From contig NZ_JOIZ01000038.1 of NCBI RefSeq assembly GCF_000721605.1, forward strand, positions 1 through 36,618: a stretch of DNA of 36,618 bases, given 5' to 3'. The notes beneath the pieces were generated by a model. The model searched no databases. It was not told the origin of the DNA and was given only the letters and a program-made list of their open reading frames with translations. The stretch is from Streptomyces sp. NRRL S-37 (GTDB lineage: Bacteria > Actinomycetota > Actinomycetes > Streptomycetales > Streptomycetaceae). Both the position numbers and the translations under genes were made by a program. Of this stretch, positions 27,069-35,403 are shown one piece after another; the stretch's first letter is position 1; each line of letters opens with the position of its first letter.

Positions 27069-28015
27069 CGGGTCTCCTGACGGGGAGCACGGGGAGCACG
27101 GGGGGCGGACGGCTGCGCCGGAACGGAGTCCCCTTCCGGCGGTGTCTCCTCCTGGAGCGGGACCGTCGGACGGGAGTGCGCCCAGTGCGGCCCCAGGTCG
27201 TCCAGGGTCCAGCCGAAGGGGTATGTGCGTGCCTTGGGCTTGCGCGGTAACCACTCCGGCCGCCCGGGCAGCAGGCGGATCAGCGCGGCCCGGACGCGGA
27301 AGCCGCGGTGGACGGCGGCCCGCACCCAGCGCGGCTCCGGGCGGAAGCCGAGCGCCGTCAGCAGCGGTTCGTCCAGGACGGCGAGTACGATCCGGGACGC
27401 CGGCCGCCGTACCGGGGCCGGGTGCCAGGAGGCCATGATCCGCAGGGTGGCCGCGGCGACCCTGCGGTTGGCGGGGTCGTAGGCGAACATCTCCCGCTCG
27501 TAGTCGTCGTGGAGCCGCTCGAACGCGGCGTAGGTGTCGGGCACGCCGGAGATGCCCATCATCTCGCCCATCCGCCGGCCCACCAGCGCCAGGCTCTCGG
27601 TCTCCTGCGCGGACAGGCGCCGCCAGCCGAACCGGTCGATCCACCGCTTCGGCCCCACCACCGTGGTGGCGAGGACGTAGAGGAAGTCCTCGTTGGGTAT
27701 CCGGTAACGGCCGTGGATGCGGTTCAGGTGGCGGGCGGCCGCCCGGCCGTGCTCCGAGTCCATCCCCTCGCGGACCATCTCGTACGTGATCAGCACCGTG
27801 TCGTCGTACCGCTTCTGACCGGCACGTTCGAACTCCTGGGTGCGGTCCAGGAGCCGGGAGACGCGCGGGACGCCGAAGTCGCGCAGGAACGCGATCGACG
27901 TCCCGTGGAGATAGTCGCGGGGGAACTCGTAGTGGACGATCCACCGGTAGATCTGCTCGAAGTCCCGCCGCGGGTCCATCTGCTGGATGCGGCGGAGCCG
28001 GCTGTAGCGGCCCAT
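27065..28015 (-). CDS. MpaB/DUF2236-family oxygenase
   Basis: A 316-residue protein of the DUF2236 (mycophenolic-acid MpaB-like) family, the same superfamily as Lcp. Visible family segments are RTQEFERAGQKRYDDT, GMDSEHGRAAARHLNRIHGRY, VVGPKRWIDRFGWRRLSAQE and FAYDPANRRVAAATLRIMASW. It has no signal peptide, so unlike Lcp it would act inside the cell. MpaB cleaves an isoprenoid side-chain double bond, which suggests this protein shortens imported oligo-isoprenoids before the coupled aldehyde dehydrogenase acts (inference). The ATG at 28015 follows AGGAGGG. A promoter is proposed at 28202-28230. Confidence 0.87.
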   Translation of the reverse strand: MGRYSRLRRIQQMDPRRDFEQIYRWIVHYEFPRDYLHGTSIAFLRDFGVPRVSRLLDRTQEFERAGQKRYDDTVLITYEMVREGMDSEHGRAAARHLNRIHGRYRIPNEDFLYVLATTVVGPKRWIDRFGWRRLSAQETESLALVGRRMGEMMGISGVPDTYAAFERLHDDYEREMFAYDPANRRVAAATLRIMASWHPAPVRRPASRIVLAVLDEPLLTALGFRPEPRWVRAAVHRGFRVRAALIRLLPGRPEWLPRKPKARTYPFGWTLDDLGPHWAHSRPTVPLQEETPPEGDSVPAQPSAPRAPRAPRQETR

Positions 28016-28199
28016 GGGTGATCCCTCCTGTCGGAATCGCGGCCACCGGCTCGCGGCACGAGCGGTCGGATCGGGGAAGCGGACGGTCTCCGCGTCGACC
28101 GGCCTCCTGCCGTACGGGTGGGGACGACGATGCCGCCGGTGAGCCGGATGACGTGGCTGCGCGGTGCCGTGCGGGTCGTGGGCGATGAGTCGAAGATAC

Positions 28200-28230
28200 T
28201 GAAACTATTGACTTGTTTCACAGGCGTCAA
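28200..28230 (-). promoter_or_regulatory. Promoter and overlapping palindrome upstream of mpaB-aldehyde dehydrogenase
   Basis: On the minus strand TTGACG (28230-28225) and TAGTTT (28207-28202) are 17 bases apart. The -10 and most of the spacer overlap an inverted repeat, TGAAAC (28200-28205) and GTTTCA (28215-28220), which is a candidate repressor site. The leader to the mpaB start would be about 180 bases. Confidence 0.5.
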
Positions 28231-28649
28231 GACTCCGGACGTGACGGAGGCGCGGACGCGCCCGTGACCGCGCCCGGTTTCGGCACGTGTCACCAACTCC
28301 CGTGTGCGGCAGAGTGGTTGACGGAGCGTCGACCCGAGCTCTCGCCCGTCGTCGATGTCCGCTTCCACCGTCTTCCGGGCGTCCGTCGAGCGACCCGACG
28401 TAGTCGGCCTCGGGGAGTGCTGTGCGGAAGCGGCGCGCGGTGGCGTCGATCGGGAGGATGCCGTCGAAGATCACCTGCGGCATGCCGCAGGTGACGCCGC
28501 AGCGGGCAATCAGTCGTCGGCCCCCACCGCGCCACGAGTCCGACCTCGGTGGAGACACGGCTCCGTACGCACGGATGGCGACCGGCGGGTCCGGCCCGGG
28601 CCCTTGTCCGTGCGGTGCCGCCGACGGACGGGGCTTCCTGTCCAGTCGC
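28231..28649. other. Gene-poor stretch with a possible decayed reading frame
   Basis: No convincing gene lies here. On the minus strand about 28383-28484 reads with good codon bias (starting MPQVIFDGILPIDA, ending near DYVGSLDG), then bias moves to another frame, as in a frameshifted remnant. I recognise no family. The stretch contains the palindrome at 28471-28494. Confidence 0.35.
28471..28494. repeat. Perfect 24-base palindrome
   Basis: TCACCTGCGGCA is followed immediately by its exact reverse complement, giving a 24-base palindrome without a spacer. It could be a binding site for a dimeric or tetrameric protein or form a cruciform. The central GCATGC and the arms are not part of any nearby gene I can support. 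Confidence 0.85.
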
Positions 28650-28958
28650 TCACGGCCGGGGGTTCGTGCGGTGCCACCGGGGGCGAGCGTCGCTGCCGCG
28701 GCGTCCCGCGACAGAGGCACAGCGGGGGCACACACGCCGGACGCGGTCCGCCGCGCCTCCGGATTCGGGGAAGGTGTCCTGCCAGACCACATGCGGGAAA
28801 CGGATCAGCTCCGAGCGGCTCAGGGACAACCCGCAAACGGTCTGGTTCAGGCCCGGCTCCCAGGCGTGCACCTCGCCCGCGGGCAGCCGGCGGCGGCCCT
28901 CTTCCTGGTCCGTCCACTGTCCGGTGGCGGCCACGGCGTACCGCTTCACGCGCGTCAT
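28650..28958 (-). CDS. Conserved hypothetical protein, possible zinc-binding
   Basis: A 102-residue protein beginning MTRVKRYAVAATGQWTDQEE. It belongs to a small group of actinobacterial hypothetical proteins with a conserved EVHAWEPGLNQTVCGLSLSR core and a C-terminal VCPRC motif. C42 together with the CPRC pair could bind a metal. No signal peptide or membrane segment is visible. The ATG at 28958 follows a very good AGGAGGG site. Function unknown; context gives no clear hint. Confidence 0.75.
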   Translation of the reverse strand: MTRVKRYAVAATGQWTDQEEGRRRLPAGEVHAWEPGLNQTVCGLSLSRSELIRFPHVVWQDTFPESGGAADRVRRVCPRCASVAGRRGSDARPRWHRTNPRP

Positions 28959-29106
28959 GATGTTCCCTCCTGACCGTCCGTGGTACCCGCACCGCCGGGC
29001 GTCACGCCGAACGCACGCCGTCCACCCGCGACGGCCCGTGGCCGGTTCCGGCCGTCCCGCGCCGGCCCCGTCGGCACGCGGTCGTCCGCCGTGTGGACGG
29101 GCCGGG

Positions 29107-29910
29107 TCAGCTTTTGCCCCGGCGGGCCGCCGTGCGGATCGCCAGTTCGGCCTCCGCCAGACCGTCGATCAGGGCCGGGTCCTCGAGCCCCGGTACACAC
29201 ACCACCTCGCCGGTGTCCAGTGCGGCCAGGGACGCGTCGACGACCTGGTCCACGGGCATGCCGCCGTCCTCGTGCACGGACTGCTCCCGCCCCGGGACGG
29301 GCTCGTCGCCACGCGACCGGTGGAACTCGGTGGCGGTCAGCCCGGGGCACAGCACCTGGATCCGCAGCGGGGTGCCGGCCAGTTCGGCGGCGAGCGTGCG
29401 GGTGAAGGTGACCACATAGCCCTTGGTGCCGCCGTACACCGCGCGTTCGGGCAGCGGGCGCGGCGGCAGCGCGCCCGCGAAGGCCAGCTGTGAGGCCACG
29501 TTGACCAGGGTGCCGCGCCCGCGTTCCAGCATGGCCGGGACCGCGGCCCGCGTGAGCGCGGTGACGGCGAGGACGTTGAGGTCGAGGATCTTCGTCATGA
29601 GGTCCGGTTCGAGTCCTGCGAACGGACCGTAGCCATTGATCCCCGCGTTGTTGAGGAGGAACCCGATGTCATCGCCCGCCGCGCGCCGCGTCACCCGTGC
29701 CAGGCCGTCGGGTTCGGACAGATCGGCCACGAGGGTCTCCACCGCGGTGCCCGTCGCCTCACGCAGTCGCCGCGCGAGGTCGTCGAGCCGCTGCGCCCTT
29801 CTGGCCACGAGGACGGTGTCCCACCCCTGGGAGGCCAGCCGTCCGGCGTAGGCCGCGCCGATGCCGGAGGAGGCTCCCGTCACCAGGGCCGTGCCACGTC
29901 GTGTGCTCAC
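29107..29910 (-). CDS. Short-chain dehydrogenase/reductase
   Basis: A 267-residue classical SDR. The cofactor motif is TGASSGIG (residues 11-18), with NNAG near residue 87 and the catalytic Ser and Tyr-x3-Lys in NVASQLAF and YGGTKGY. Arg residues after the second strand (ARRAQR) favour NADP. Substrate unknown. The GTG at 29910 has a GGAAGG site 10 bases upstream. It is transcribed in the same direction as the small gene at 28650, 148 bases away, and may share a transcript with it. Confidence 0.88.
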   Translation of the reverse strand: MSTRRGTALVTGASSGIGAAYAGRLASQGWDTVLVARRAQRLDDLARRLREATGTAVETLVADLSEPDGLARVTRRAAGDDIGFLLNNAGINGYGPFAGLEPDLMTKILDLNVLAVTALTRAAVPAMLERGRGTLVNVASQLAFAGALPPRPLPERAVYGGTKGYVVTFTRTLAAELAGTPLRIQVLCPGLTATEFHRSRGDEPVPGREQSVHEDGGMPVDQVVDASLAALDTGEVVCVPGLEDPALIDGLAEAELAIRTAARRGKS

Positions 29911-30127
29911 TGGTGTGCCGCCTTCCGTGCCGACCGCCCGCGGACGTCGTGACCGGTGACAGGTGTCCCGGACGAAAGCGTCGTACGTGAATGAAACCGG
30001 AGGTCACGCACGAGTACCCGCCGCACCGGGTGCCGGAACACGGCACCTGGAGGAAACTCCTGACGGGCAAGGCCGTCCTCGGCGACAAGCCGGAGGTGCC
30101 CCGCACCCGCCGTGTACCGCCGGAGCG

Positions 30128-30697
30128 TCATGCGTCGCCGGTGCGCGAGCGCCGGGCGGCGCGGTGCCGCAGACGCAGTGGCAGGACGTACCAGCACAGG
30201 CCGAACCACAGCATGACCGCGCCGACGAGTACCTCGGCGAGGACGCCGGGGACCACGAAACGGAGGATCAGCAGGAGTGTGCAGCCGATGGTCAGCGCGA
30301 GGAGGACCATGCCGCACATCATCAAGCGGCAGGCGGCGTCCACCACCTCGTCCTTCATCCGCTGTCCGGACAGGAAACGGTGGATGGAGACGGGCGCTAT
30401 GAGCGATCCGGTGGCCGCGGCGCCGAGCACCACGGTGGTGACGTAGATGGCCTGGTCCAGTGTCCCCAGCTCCCGGAACAGCGGGGTGAAGGCCACACTG
30501 AGCAGGAACCCGAAGAGGATCTGCACGCCGGTCTGGGTGACCCGTGTCTCCTGCAGGATCTCGTTCCAGCGGCGGTTGACCCGTTCACGCGGCGTCTCCG
30601 GCGCTTCGGCACCGGATCCCGGACCGTGGCTGTCGTGGCACGCGCAGCAGGCGGTTTCCTCCCCCGCCGTCTCGACCGGCTGCTCCGTCATGGTCAT
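30128..30697 (-). CDS. DUF6328 family membrane protein
   Basis: A 189-residue protein with a hydrophilic, cysteine-containing N-terminus (CCACH at 17-21) and four hydrophobic segments at about 57-76, 84-103, 127-150 and 152-172, so a small four-helix membrane protein. RWNEILQETRVTQTGVQILFGFLLSVAF is the family signature. Function is not established. The ATG at 30697 follows GGAGG at 5 bases; a second ATG two codons later is less well placed. The 217 bases upstream of the SDR gene to this stop hold no supported gene. Confidence 0.8.
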   Translation of the reverse strand: MTMTEQPVETAGEETACCACHDSHGPGSGAEAPETPRERVNRRWNEILQETRVTQTGVQILFGFLLSVAFTPLFRELGTLDQAIYVTTVVLGAAATGSLIAPVSIHRFLSGQRMKDEVVDAACRLMMCGMVLLALTIGCTLLLILRFVVPGVLAEVLVGAVMLWFGLCWYVLPLRLRHRAARRSRTGDA

Positions 30698-30782
30698 GGC
30701 GTCCTCCCTGTGTCCAGGCGGCTCGTCTGCCCCGTCCTCACTTCCTTCATGCAGGTCATGAGCATGGAAGGGCTGATCCGGT

Positions 30783-30884
30783 GCGGCGGACTTCGTACTG
30801 GTCCGGGCCGCACTCGTTCTTCACGGCCTGGAAGCATTCCCCGATCGCCCACCTGCGCCCGGCAATGCGCACGAGCCGGTCGAC
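30783..30884 (-). pseudogene. Transposase remnant (IS701/IS4-like C-terminal piece)
   Basis: About 34 codons read VDRLVRIAGRRWAIGECFQ followed by VKNECGPDQYEVRR, matching the conserved E-containing region near the C-terminus of actinobacterial IS701-type DDE transposases. Flanking codons in this frame show no further homology and no terminal repeats are visible, so it is a short fossil of an insertion upstream of the GTPase cassette. Confidence 0.7.
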
Positions 30885-31083
30885 GCCGCCGACCGCTCCG
30901 TAACCGCAGCCGCGGCCCTCCACACGTCGGCTGACCTGGGGGCACGGCCCCACGCGCCCGTGCAAGATTCTCCGAACCCCGGACGGCGTACGGCCCCACC
31001 CGCTACATTGCCTGCCATATCGGGAGCGATTTCCCGAACCGGCCCTGAGGGGCAGGGAACCGGCACTGCATGCTGGGGGGAAC

Positions 31084-33351
31084 ATGTCAGACATATCCAG
31101 GGCGATCGACGCCCTGCTGGAAACACGCCTGCGTCAGCTTCCGGCGGTGGAGCGTGAGAGCGCCCGCTGGAAGACGCTGGGTGAGCGGCTAAACGAGCTG
31201 GACACCGCCCTCGCCGACCTCCGTGTCCACACCACCCTCGATCCGGACCTCGCCGCCTCCCTGACCGTCCCTCAGCTGCCCGAGATCCGCGCCGGTGCGG
31301 CCGAGGCCGCCGACTCCTTCCGGACGATCGCCGCGCGCTTCACCCGGCCCACCGTCAACCTCGGGGTGAGCGGAGCGGCCCGGATGGGCAAGAGCACCCT
31401 GCTGCAATCGGTTTCCGGTCTGAGCGACCAGCAGATCCCGACCGGTCACGGCATCCCGGTCACCGCCGTACGCAGCCGGATCTTCCATTCGCCCACAGTG
31501 CGCCGGGCCGAGCTGGAGATGCACAGCCCGGAGAGCTTCCTCATTGAGGTGATCACCCCGCTGCACACCGCCCTCGGGCTCGCCGCGCCGCCGGGTTCCC
31601 TGACGGAGTTCGCCGCCCGGACGTACCCGAAGGCGGACGAGGAGACCCGCAAGCGCCTGCTGCTCACCCGGCTGTGCGACCTTCAGAGCGCACTGCCCTC
31701 GTACGAGCACCTGCTGACCGGCGGGGTGAAGTCCGTACCGCTGGAGGAGATCCGCCCCTACGTCGCCTATCCGACCAGCGAGGCGATCAAGGCCGCCGGT
31801 ACGGATGGGGTTCCGCGTCCCTACGCCGCCGTCCGCGAGGCGCGGATCGAGTGTCCCTTCCCGCACGAGCACGTGGCCCGCATCGGCATCGTGGACCTGC
31901 CGGGCCTGGGCGAGGTCACCGCCGACGCCGAGCAGCGCCATGTGGACGGGCTGCGCAACGAGGTCGACGCGGTTCTGGTGGTCAAGCGCTCCTCCGACAC
32001 CTCCGCGTTCTTCGACGAGACCGACACCTCCGGGATGGCCCTGCTGGACCGGGTGCGCGGCCATGTGCGCAGCATCGGCAAGTTCACCTACGTCGTGCAC
32101 AACGTCGACCCGGACACGCCGCATCTCGCCGAGGACCTCCGAGGGGATCTGCTGCGCAACCTCAACGGCGGGGAGGCCGACCGCTTCATCACGGTCTTCG
32201 AGACCGATGTACGCGATCCGGGCCGGGTCGGCCGTGAGGTGCTCACGCCCCTGCTGACCAAGCTGGCCGACGGGCTGCCGGTGATGGACGCCGAGGTGCT
32301 CTCCGGCACCCGCGGCCGCGCCGCCGCGGTACGGGACCGGATCGGGCTGCACCTCACCGACGTACGGCGGGTGCTGGATCAGGTGGCGCGGCGCGCGGGA
32401 GTGCCGGAGGAGGTCAACGACGCCAAGGCCGAGCGACTGCGCAGCGGGATCGCCAAGCGGATGCGGGTGCTGGTCGCCGAGCTCGCGTCGGAGGCGAATC
32501 ATCCCGCCGACCCGGGCTTCGTCCAGGCGGTCGAATCCGCCTACCAGGGCGTACTGGACTGGATCGACGACGGTTTCGGGCGCGGCGCCGAGGCCTGGCA
32601 GGAACTGGCGCTCACCCGGATGATCACCGAAGGGCATCCGGCGGACTTCGCCGGACCCGAGTTCAACCGGATCCGGGTCGAGATCAGCCGCCGTTTCGCC
32701 GCACTCGACGACTTCTTCACCGAGCGGCTCACCGACGCGTGGGACCGGGCGGCGGCGGCCGTGGCGGCCGAGTGCGGTGCGCTGTTCGCCGAACCCGCCG
32801 ACGACGGGACTCCCTCCGGCCGGGCCGTCCTGAGCCGCCTCGCGGAACTGTTCGAGGAATCCCCGCAACCCTGCCCGGGCCTGGCCGCAGCGGTCCACAA
32901 CCTCCTCGACGTACGCCTGGAGTACCGCACCCTCCTCCACCCCCGGGTCCGCCCCGACCTCGCCCCGCTGAACCTCCAGGTCACTCACCCTGACACTGGC
33001 GAGGAGATGCAGCAGGTGGCGGTGGCGCTGACGGAGGAGGGCGCCAAGGAGCTGTACGGCATCTTCAACGGCCTCGCCGAGCAGGCGGCGTTCCGGATCC
33101 AGAAATCGCTGCTGCGGGAGGCGGCCGTCCCGACGGCCGTGGTGCACGCGCTCCTCGAGCAGTTCGAGGACACCCTGATCCGGTCCGGCACCTCGGCGCA
33201 GGAGTTCCGCCGCTTCGTCCGCAGCTACCGCAACGACCTGTGGCCGGAGGAGTTCCGCGGCATCGACGAGGCCAACAGCCGCTTCGCGCGGGTGGTCAGG
33301 GTGGTCAAGGAGATCACCGCCCTCACGGAGCGAGAGGGAGAAGCACTGTGA
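31084..33351 (+). CDS. Dynamin-like GTPase, first gene of a four-gene cassette
   Basis: A 755-residue protein. An N-terminal helical region (1-85) precedes a large GTPase domain with P-loop GAARMGKS (97-104), G3 motif DLPG (271-274) and a G4-like HNVD (339-342). Residues about 410-755 are mostly helical and charged, as in the stalk of dynamin-like proteins. No membrane segment is predicted. The ATG at 31084 follows GGGGGGAAC. A TACATT at 31004-31009 may be a -10 element, but no -35 is clear. Its stop shares one base with the next start, so the two GTPases are probably made together and act as partners. The pairing recalls the multi-GTPase conflict systems predicted in actinobacteria. Fold is fairly clear; function is inferred. 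Confidence 0.75.
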   Translation: MSDISRAIDALLETRLRQLPAVERESARWKTLGERLNELDTALADLRVHTTLDPDLAASLTVPQLPEIRAGAAEAADSFRTIAARFTRPTVNLGVSGAARMGKSTLLQSVSGLSDQQIPTGHGIPVTAVRSRIFHSPTVRRAELEMHSPESFLIEVITPLHTALGLAAPPGSLTEFAARTYPKADEETRKRLLLTRLCDLQSALPSYEHLLTGGVKSVPLEEIRPYVAYPTSEAIKAAGTDGVPRPYAAVREARIECPFPHEHVARIGIVDLPGLGEVTADAEQRHVDGLRNEVDAVLVVKRSSDTSAFFDETDTSGMALLDRVRGHVRSIGKFTYVVHNVDPDTPHLAEDLRGDLLRNLNGGEADRFITVFETDVRDPGRVGREVLTPLLTKLADGLPVMDAEVLSGTRGRAAAVRDRIGLHLTDVRRVLDQVARRAGVPEEVNDAKAERLRSGIAKRMRVLVAELASEANHPADPGFVQAVESAYQGVLDWIDDGFGRGAEAWQELALTRMITEGHPADFAGPEFNRIRVEISRRFAALDDFFTERLTDAWDRAAAAVAAECGALFAEPADDGTPSGRAVLSRLAELFEESPQPCPGLAAAVHNLLDVRLEYRTLLHPRVRPDLAPLNLQVTHPDTGEEMQQVAVALTEEGAKELYGIFNGLAEQAAFRIQKSLLREAAVPTAVVHALLEQFEDTLIRSGTSAQEFRRFVRSYRNDLWPEEFRGIDEANSRFARVVRVVKEITALTEREGEAL

Positions 33352-34496
33352 TGGACGCCCAGGGCCCGGTTTTCGAGTACAAGATCGGCCTGCTGGCACC
33401 GAGCCAGGTGGGCAAGAGCACCTTGATCGCCGGCCTGCTGACGGAGGGGCAGCGGCTGCTGAACCGGGAGACCGCGGTACAGCTGACCGCTGCCGACCGG
33501 CCCACCCGCAACCGGATCGCCACCACCGACAACCTGGTCAGCGGGGCGCTCAAAGCCCGGGTGTTCCAGCCGAGGCTGATGCCGAGCACGAGTGACCCGT
33601 CGTGGTTCCGGCTACTGCTGGAACCCCGGGGCCGGGACCTGCCCATCAGATTCGACATCCTCGACTATCCGGGCGGCTGGCTGGAGAACGGCGGCGAGAG
33701 TTCCGAACACGAGCACAAGTGGAACGAGTGCGAAGCGTTCCTGGCCGACAGTTCGGTGCTCATCGTGCCGATCGACTCGGTGCTCCTCATGGAGGCCGGC
33801 GCCGAACACGCCCACCTGCTGACATCCCAGCTCAGGGTGTTCCAGATCAAACAAGTCGTGTTGCGGTGGGCCAAGAACCGCCGGGAGCGGACCGGCGAGC
33901 CCGCGATGGTGATCTTCTGTCCGGTCAAGTGCGAGACGTATCTGCCGGACAGCGGCAGTCTCCAGGACCAGTCCGCGGAGCTGAGGCACCAGGTCGTCGA
34001 CCAGTTCAGCGAGGTGCTGGAGAGCATCCGGGAGGCCGCACCGCATGCCTCGATCCGCTATCTGCCGATCGACACCTACGGGTGCGTGGAACTGGTTTCG
34101 GCCCGCTGGACGCCACACGCCGACGCCCCGGGCGGGGTCATCCTGGTGCCCAAGTACCGGGTCCGGCCGCCCGGCACCATCGTCAGAAAGGGCCTGGACG
34201 ACCTGATCAGCCTGCTCTGCCGCCAGTTGGTCGACAGCGCGCGCATGCAGAGCGAGCAGACCACCGCCCAGCGCCAGGCGACCGCCCGGCACTCCAGGGA
34301 GTACGCCGATCTGCGTGAGGGCTTCTTTCGCGACCTGTGGCTCAAGGTCAACGGGGAGCGCAGCCGTCGCGAGCGCGTCGCCGACGACCACCAAGAGCGC
34401 TATCTGGAAGCGCAGGAGACCACCAAGTCCCTCATCGACGTGCTGGCCGCCCTGGCCGAGCGGCAGCACGGCCCCCGCCTGCACCACCTGAGCTGA
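33351..34496 (+). CDS. P-loop GTPase with C-terminal coiled coil
   Basis: A 381-residue protein with P-loop APSQVGKST (16-24), in which the first Gly of GxxxxGKS is Ala, and a G3 motif DYPGGW (105-110). The usual NKxD specificity motif is not clear; VKCE in VIFCPVKCETY is at the right place. This suggests a divergent TRAFAC GTPase similar to the DO-GTPase families (memory-based comparison). Residues about 300-381 are rich in charged residues and likely helical or coiled coil. The ATG at 33351 overlaps the previous stop (TGATG) with GGGAG upstream; GTG 33348 is also possible. The next gene follows after 31 bases. Confidence 0.72.
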   Translation: MDAQGPVFEYKIGLLAPSQVGKSTLIAGLLTEGQRLLNRETAVQLTAADRPTRNRIATTDNLVSGALKARVFQPRLMPSTSDPSWFRLLLEPRGRDLPIRFDILDYPGGWLENGGESSEHEHKWNECEAFLADSSVLIVPIDSVLLMEAGAEHAHLLTSQLRVFQIKQVVLRWAKNRRERTGEPAMVIFCPVKCETYLPDSGSLQDQSAELRHQVVDQFSEVLESIREAAPHASIRYLPIDTYGCVELVSARWTPHADAPGGVILVPKYRVRPPGTIVRKGLDDLISLLCRQLVDSARMQSEQTTAQRQATARHSREYADLREGFFRDLWLKVNGERSRRERVADDHQERYLEAQETTKSLIDVLAALAERQHGPRLHHLS

Positions 34497-34527
34497 CCCG
34501 GCCCGCCGAAGGTAAGGGACCCTCCTC

Positions 34528-35403
34528 GTGCACCTGCACCTCCGTACGCGCGGCACACCACGCGGACTCGACTACGGATTCATCAATTCCCCACCCGGCA
34601 CCCGATGGTGGGACGCCTACAGCGACTGGACCGTCACCGAGCGGCCCTGCCTGCTCGCTGTCGCCGAGGAGGGCCGGGAGCACTGGCGGGTGCTGCTCAG
34701 CGGCATCCCGTCAGCCCGCACCGACTCCGGGGGCAGGCTCATCTACTACACCCTCGTCCTGGAGGGCGCGTACGACACCGCGGAGGAGAACGAGGCGGTC
34801 GTCCTGAGCCTGGCCTCCCGTCTGCTCACCGACCTCGCGGCGGACGAACAGGGCCGTGGGGAGCTGTCCGGCCTTCTCGACGGGGTGTGCCCGGCCGAGG
34901 AGGTGGACCGACTGCTCGCCGCCCCCGCCGAACACACCGCGCACCGCGCGGCACTGACCGACCGGCTGCTCACGGCGATCACCGCCCTGGAGCCCGTACG
35001 GTACGAGGCCCCCGGGCGCACCGGGAACACCGACCGGTGGATCGCCGGACGGGCGGCCCCCGGGGCCGCGGCGGCCTTCCTCACCCGGCTGTCGGCCCTG
35101 CTCTCCGGCACGGAACGGGGGCAGGCACATCTGCTCAACCTGATCTCCGAGCCGGAGGACGTGGTCGACCTGTTCCCGGGACGACTCGCGGTCCTGGTGG
35201 AGGGCGGCCAGGTCGGCGATCCGGCCATGCCCTTCGAAAAGCTGCCGGCGCCGGGGCCACCGCGGCCTCCGGTTGCTGCTGCCCCTGCGGGACCTCACCC
35301 AAAAGCCCGGTGGCGGACTCCGATGGCCCAGGCGTCGGTGGCCGCCTTGCTCCTGCTGCTGGTCCTGGTCGGGGTCCTCTGGATCTCGGAGGTGGTTTCC
35401 TGA
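34528..35403 (+). CDS. Tail-anchored protein of the GTPase cassette
   Basis: A 291-residue protein of unknown family. The N-terminal about 230 residues look globular and alpha/beta (LDYGFINSPPGTRWWDAYSDW, then LIYYTLVLEGAYD), followed by a proline-rich linker (232-263) and one C-terminal hydrophobic helix (about 268-288). With no signal peptide, the body should stay in the cytoplasm with the C-terminus in the membrane. It could be the membrane target or GTPase-associated adaptor of the two GTPases (inference; it resembles GAP1-type proteins in context, not clearly in sequence). The GTG at 34528 is preceded by GGTAAGGGA. It overlaps the last gene by 4 bases. Confidence 0.7.
   Translation: MHLHLRTRGTPRGLDYGFINSPPGTRWWDAYSDWTVTERPCLLAVAEEGREHWRVLLSGIPSARTDSGGRLIYYTLVLEGAYDTAEENEAVVLSLASRLLTDLAADEQGRGELSGLLDGVCPAEEVDRLLAAPAEHTAHRAALTDRLLTAITALEPVRYEAPGRTGNTDRWIAGRAAPGAAAAFLTRLSALLSGTERGQAHLLNLISEPEDVVDLFPGRLAVLVEGGQVGDPAMPFEKLPAPGPPRPPVAAAPAGPHPKARWRTPMAQASVAALLLLLVLVGVLWISEVVS

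Noticed and set aside
25563..28046. Apparent fusion of an arginine-rich domain to the aldehyde dehydrogenase
   Set aside because: The upstream part overlaps the MpaB-family gene; a good start with ribosome-binding site exists at 27068.
28205..28792. Minus-strand frame of 195 codons
   Set aside because: Only a short stretch has coding bias; the rest overlaps the supported gene at 28650-28958 in a different frame and has no domain.
29991..30150. Plus-strand frame starting MKPEVTHEYPPHRVPEHG with fairly good codon bias
   Set aside because: No ribosome-binding site or homologue recognised, and it soon runs antisense through the DUF6328 gene. At most a gene remnant of about 40 codons.
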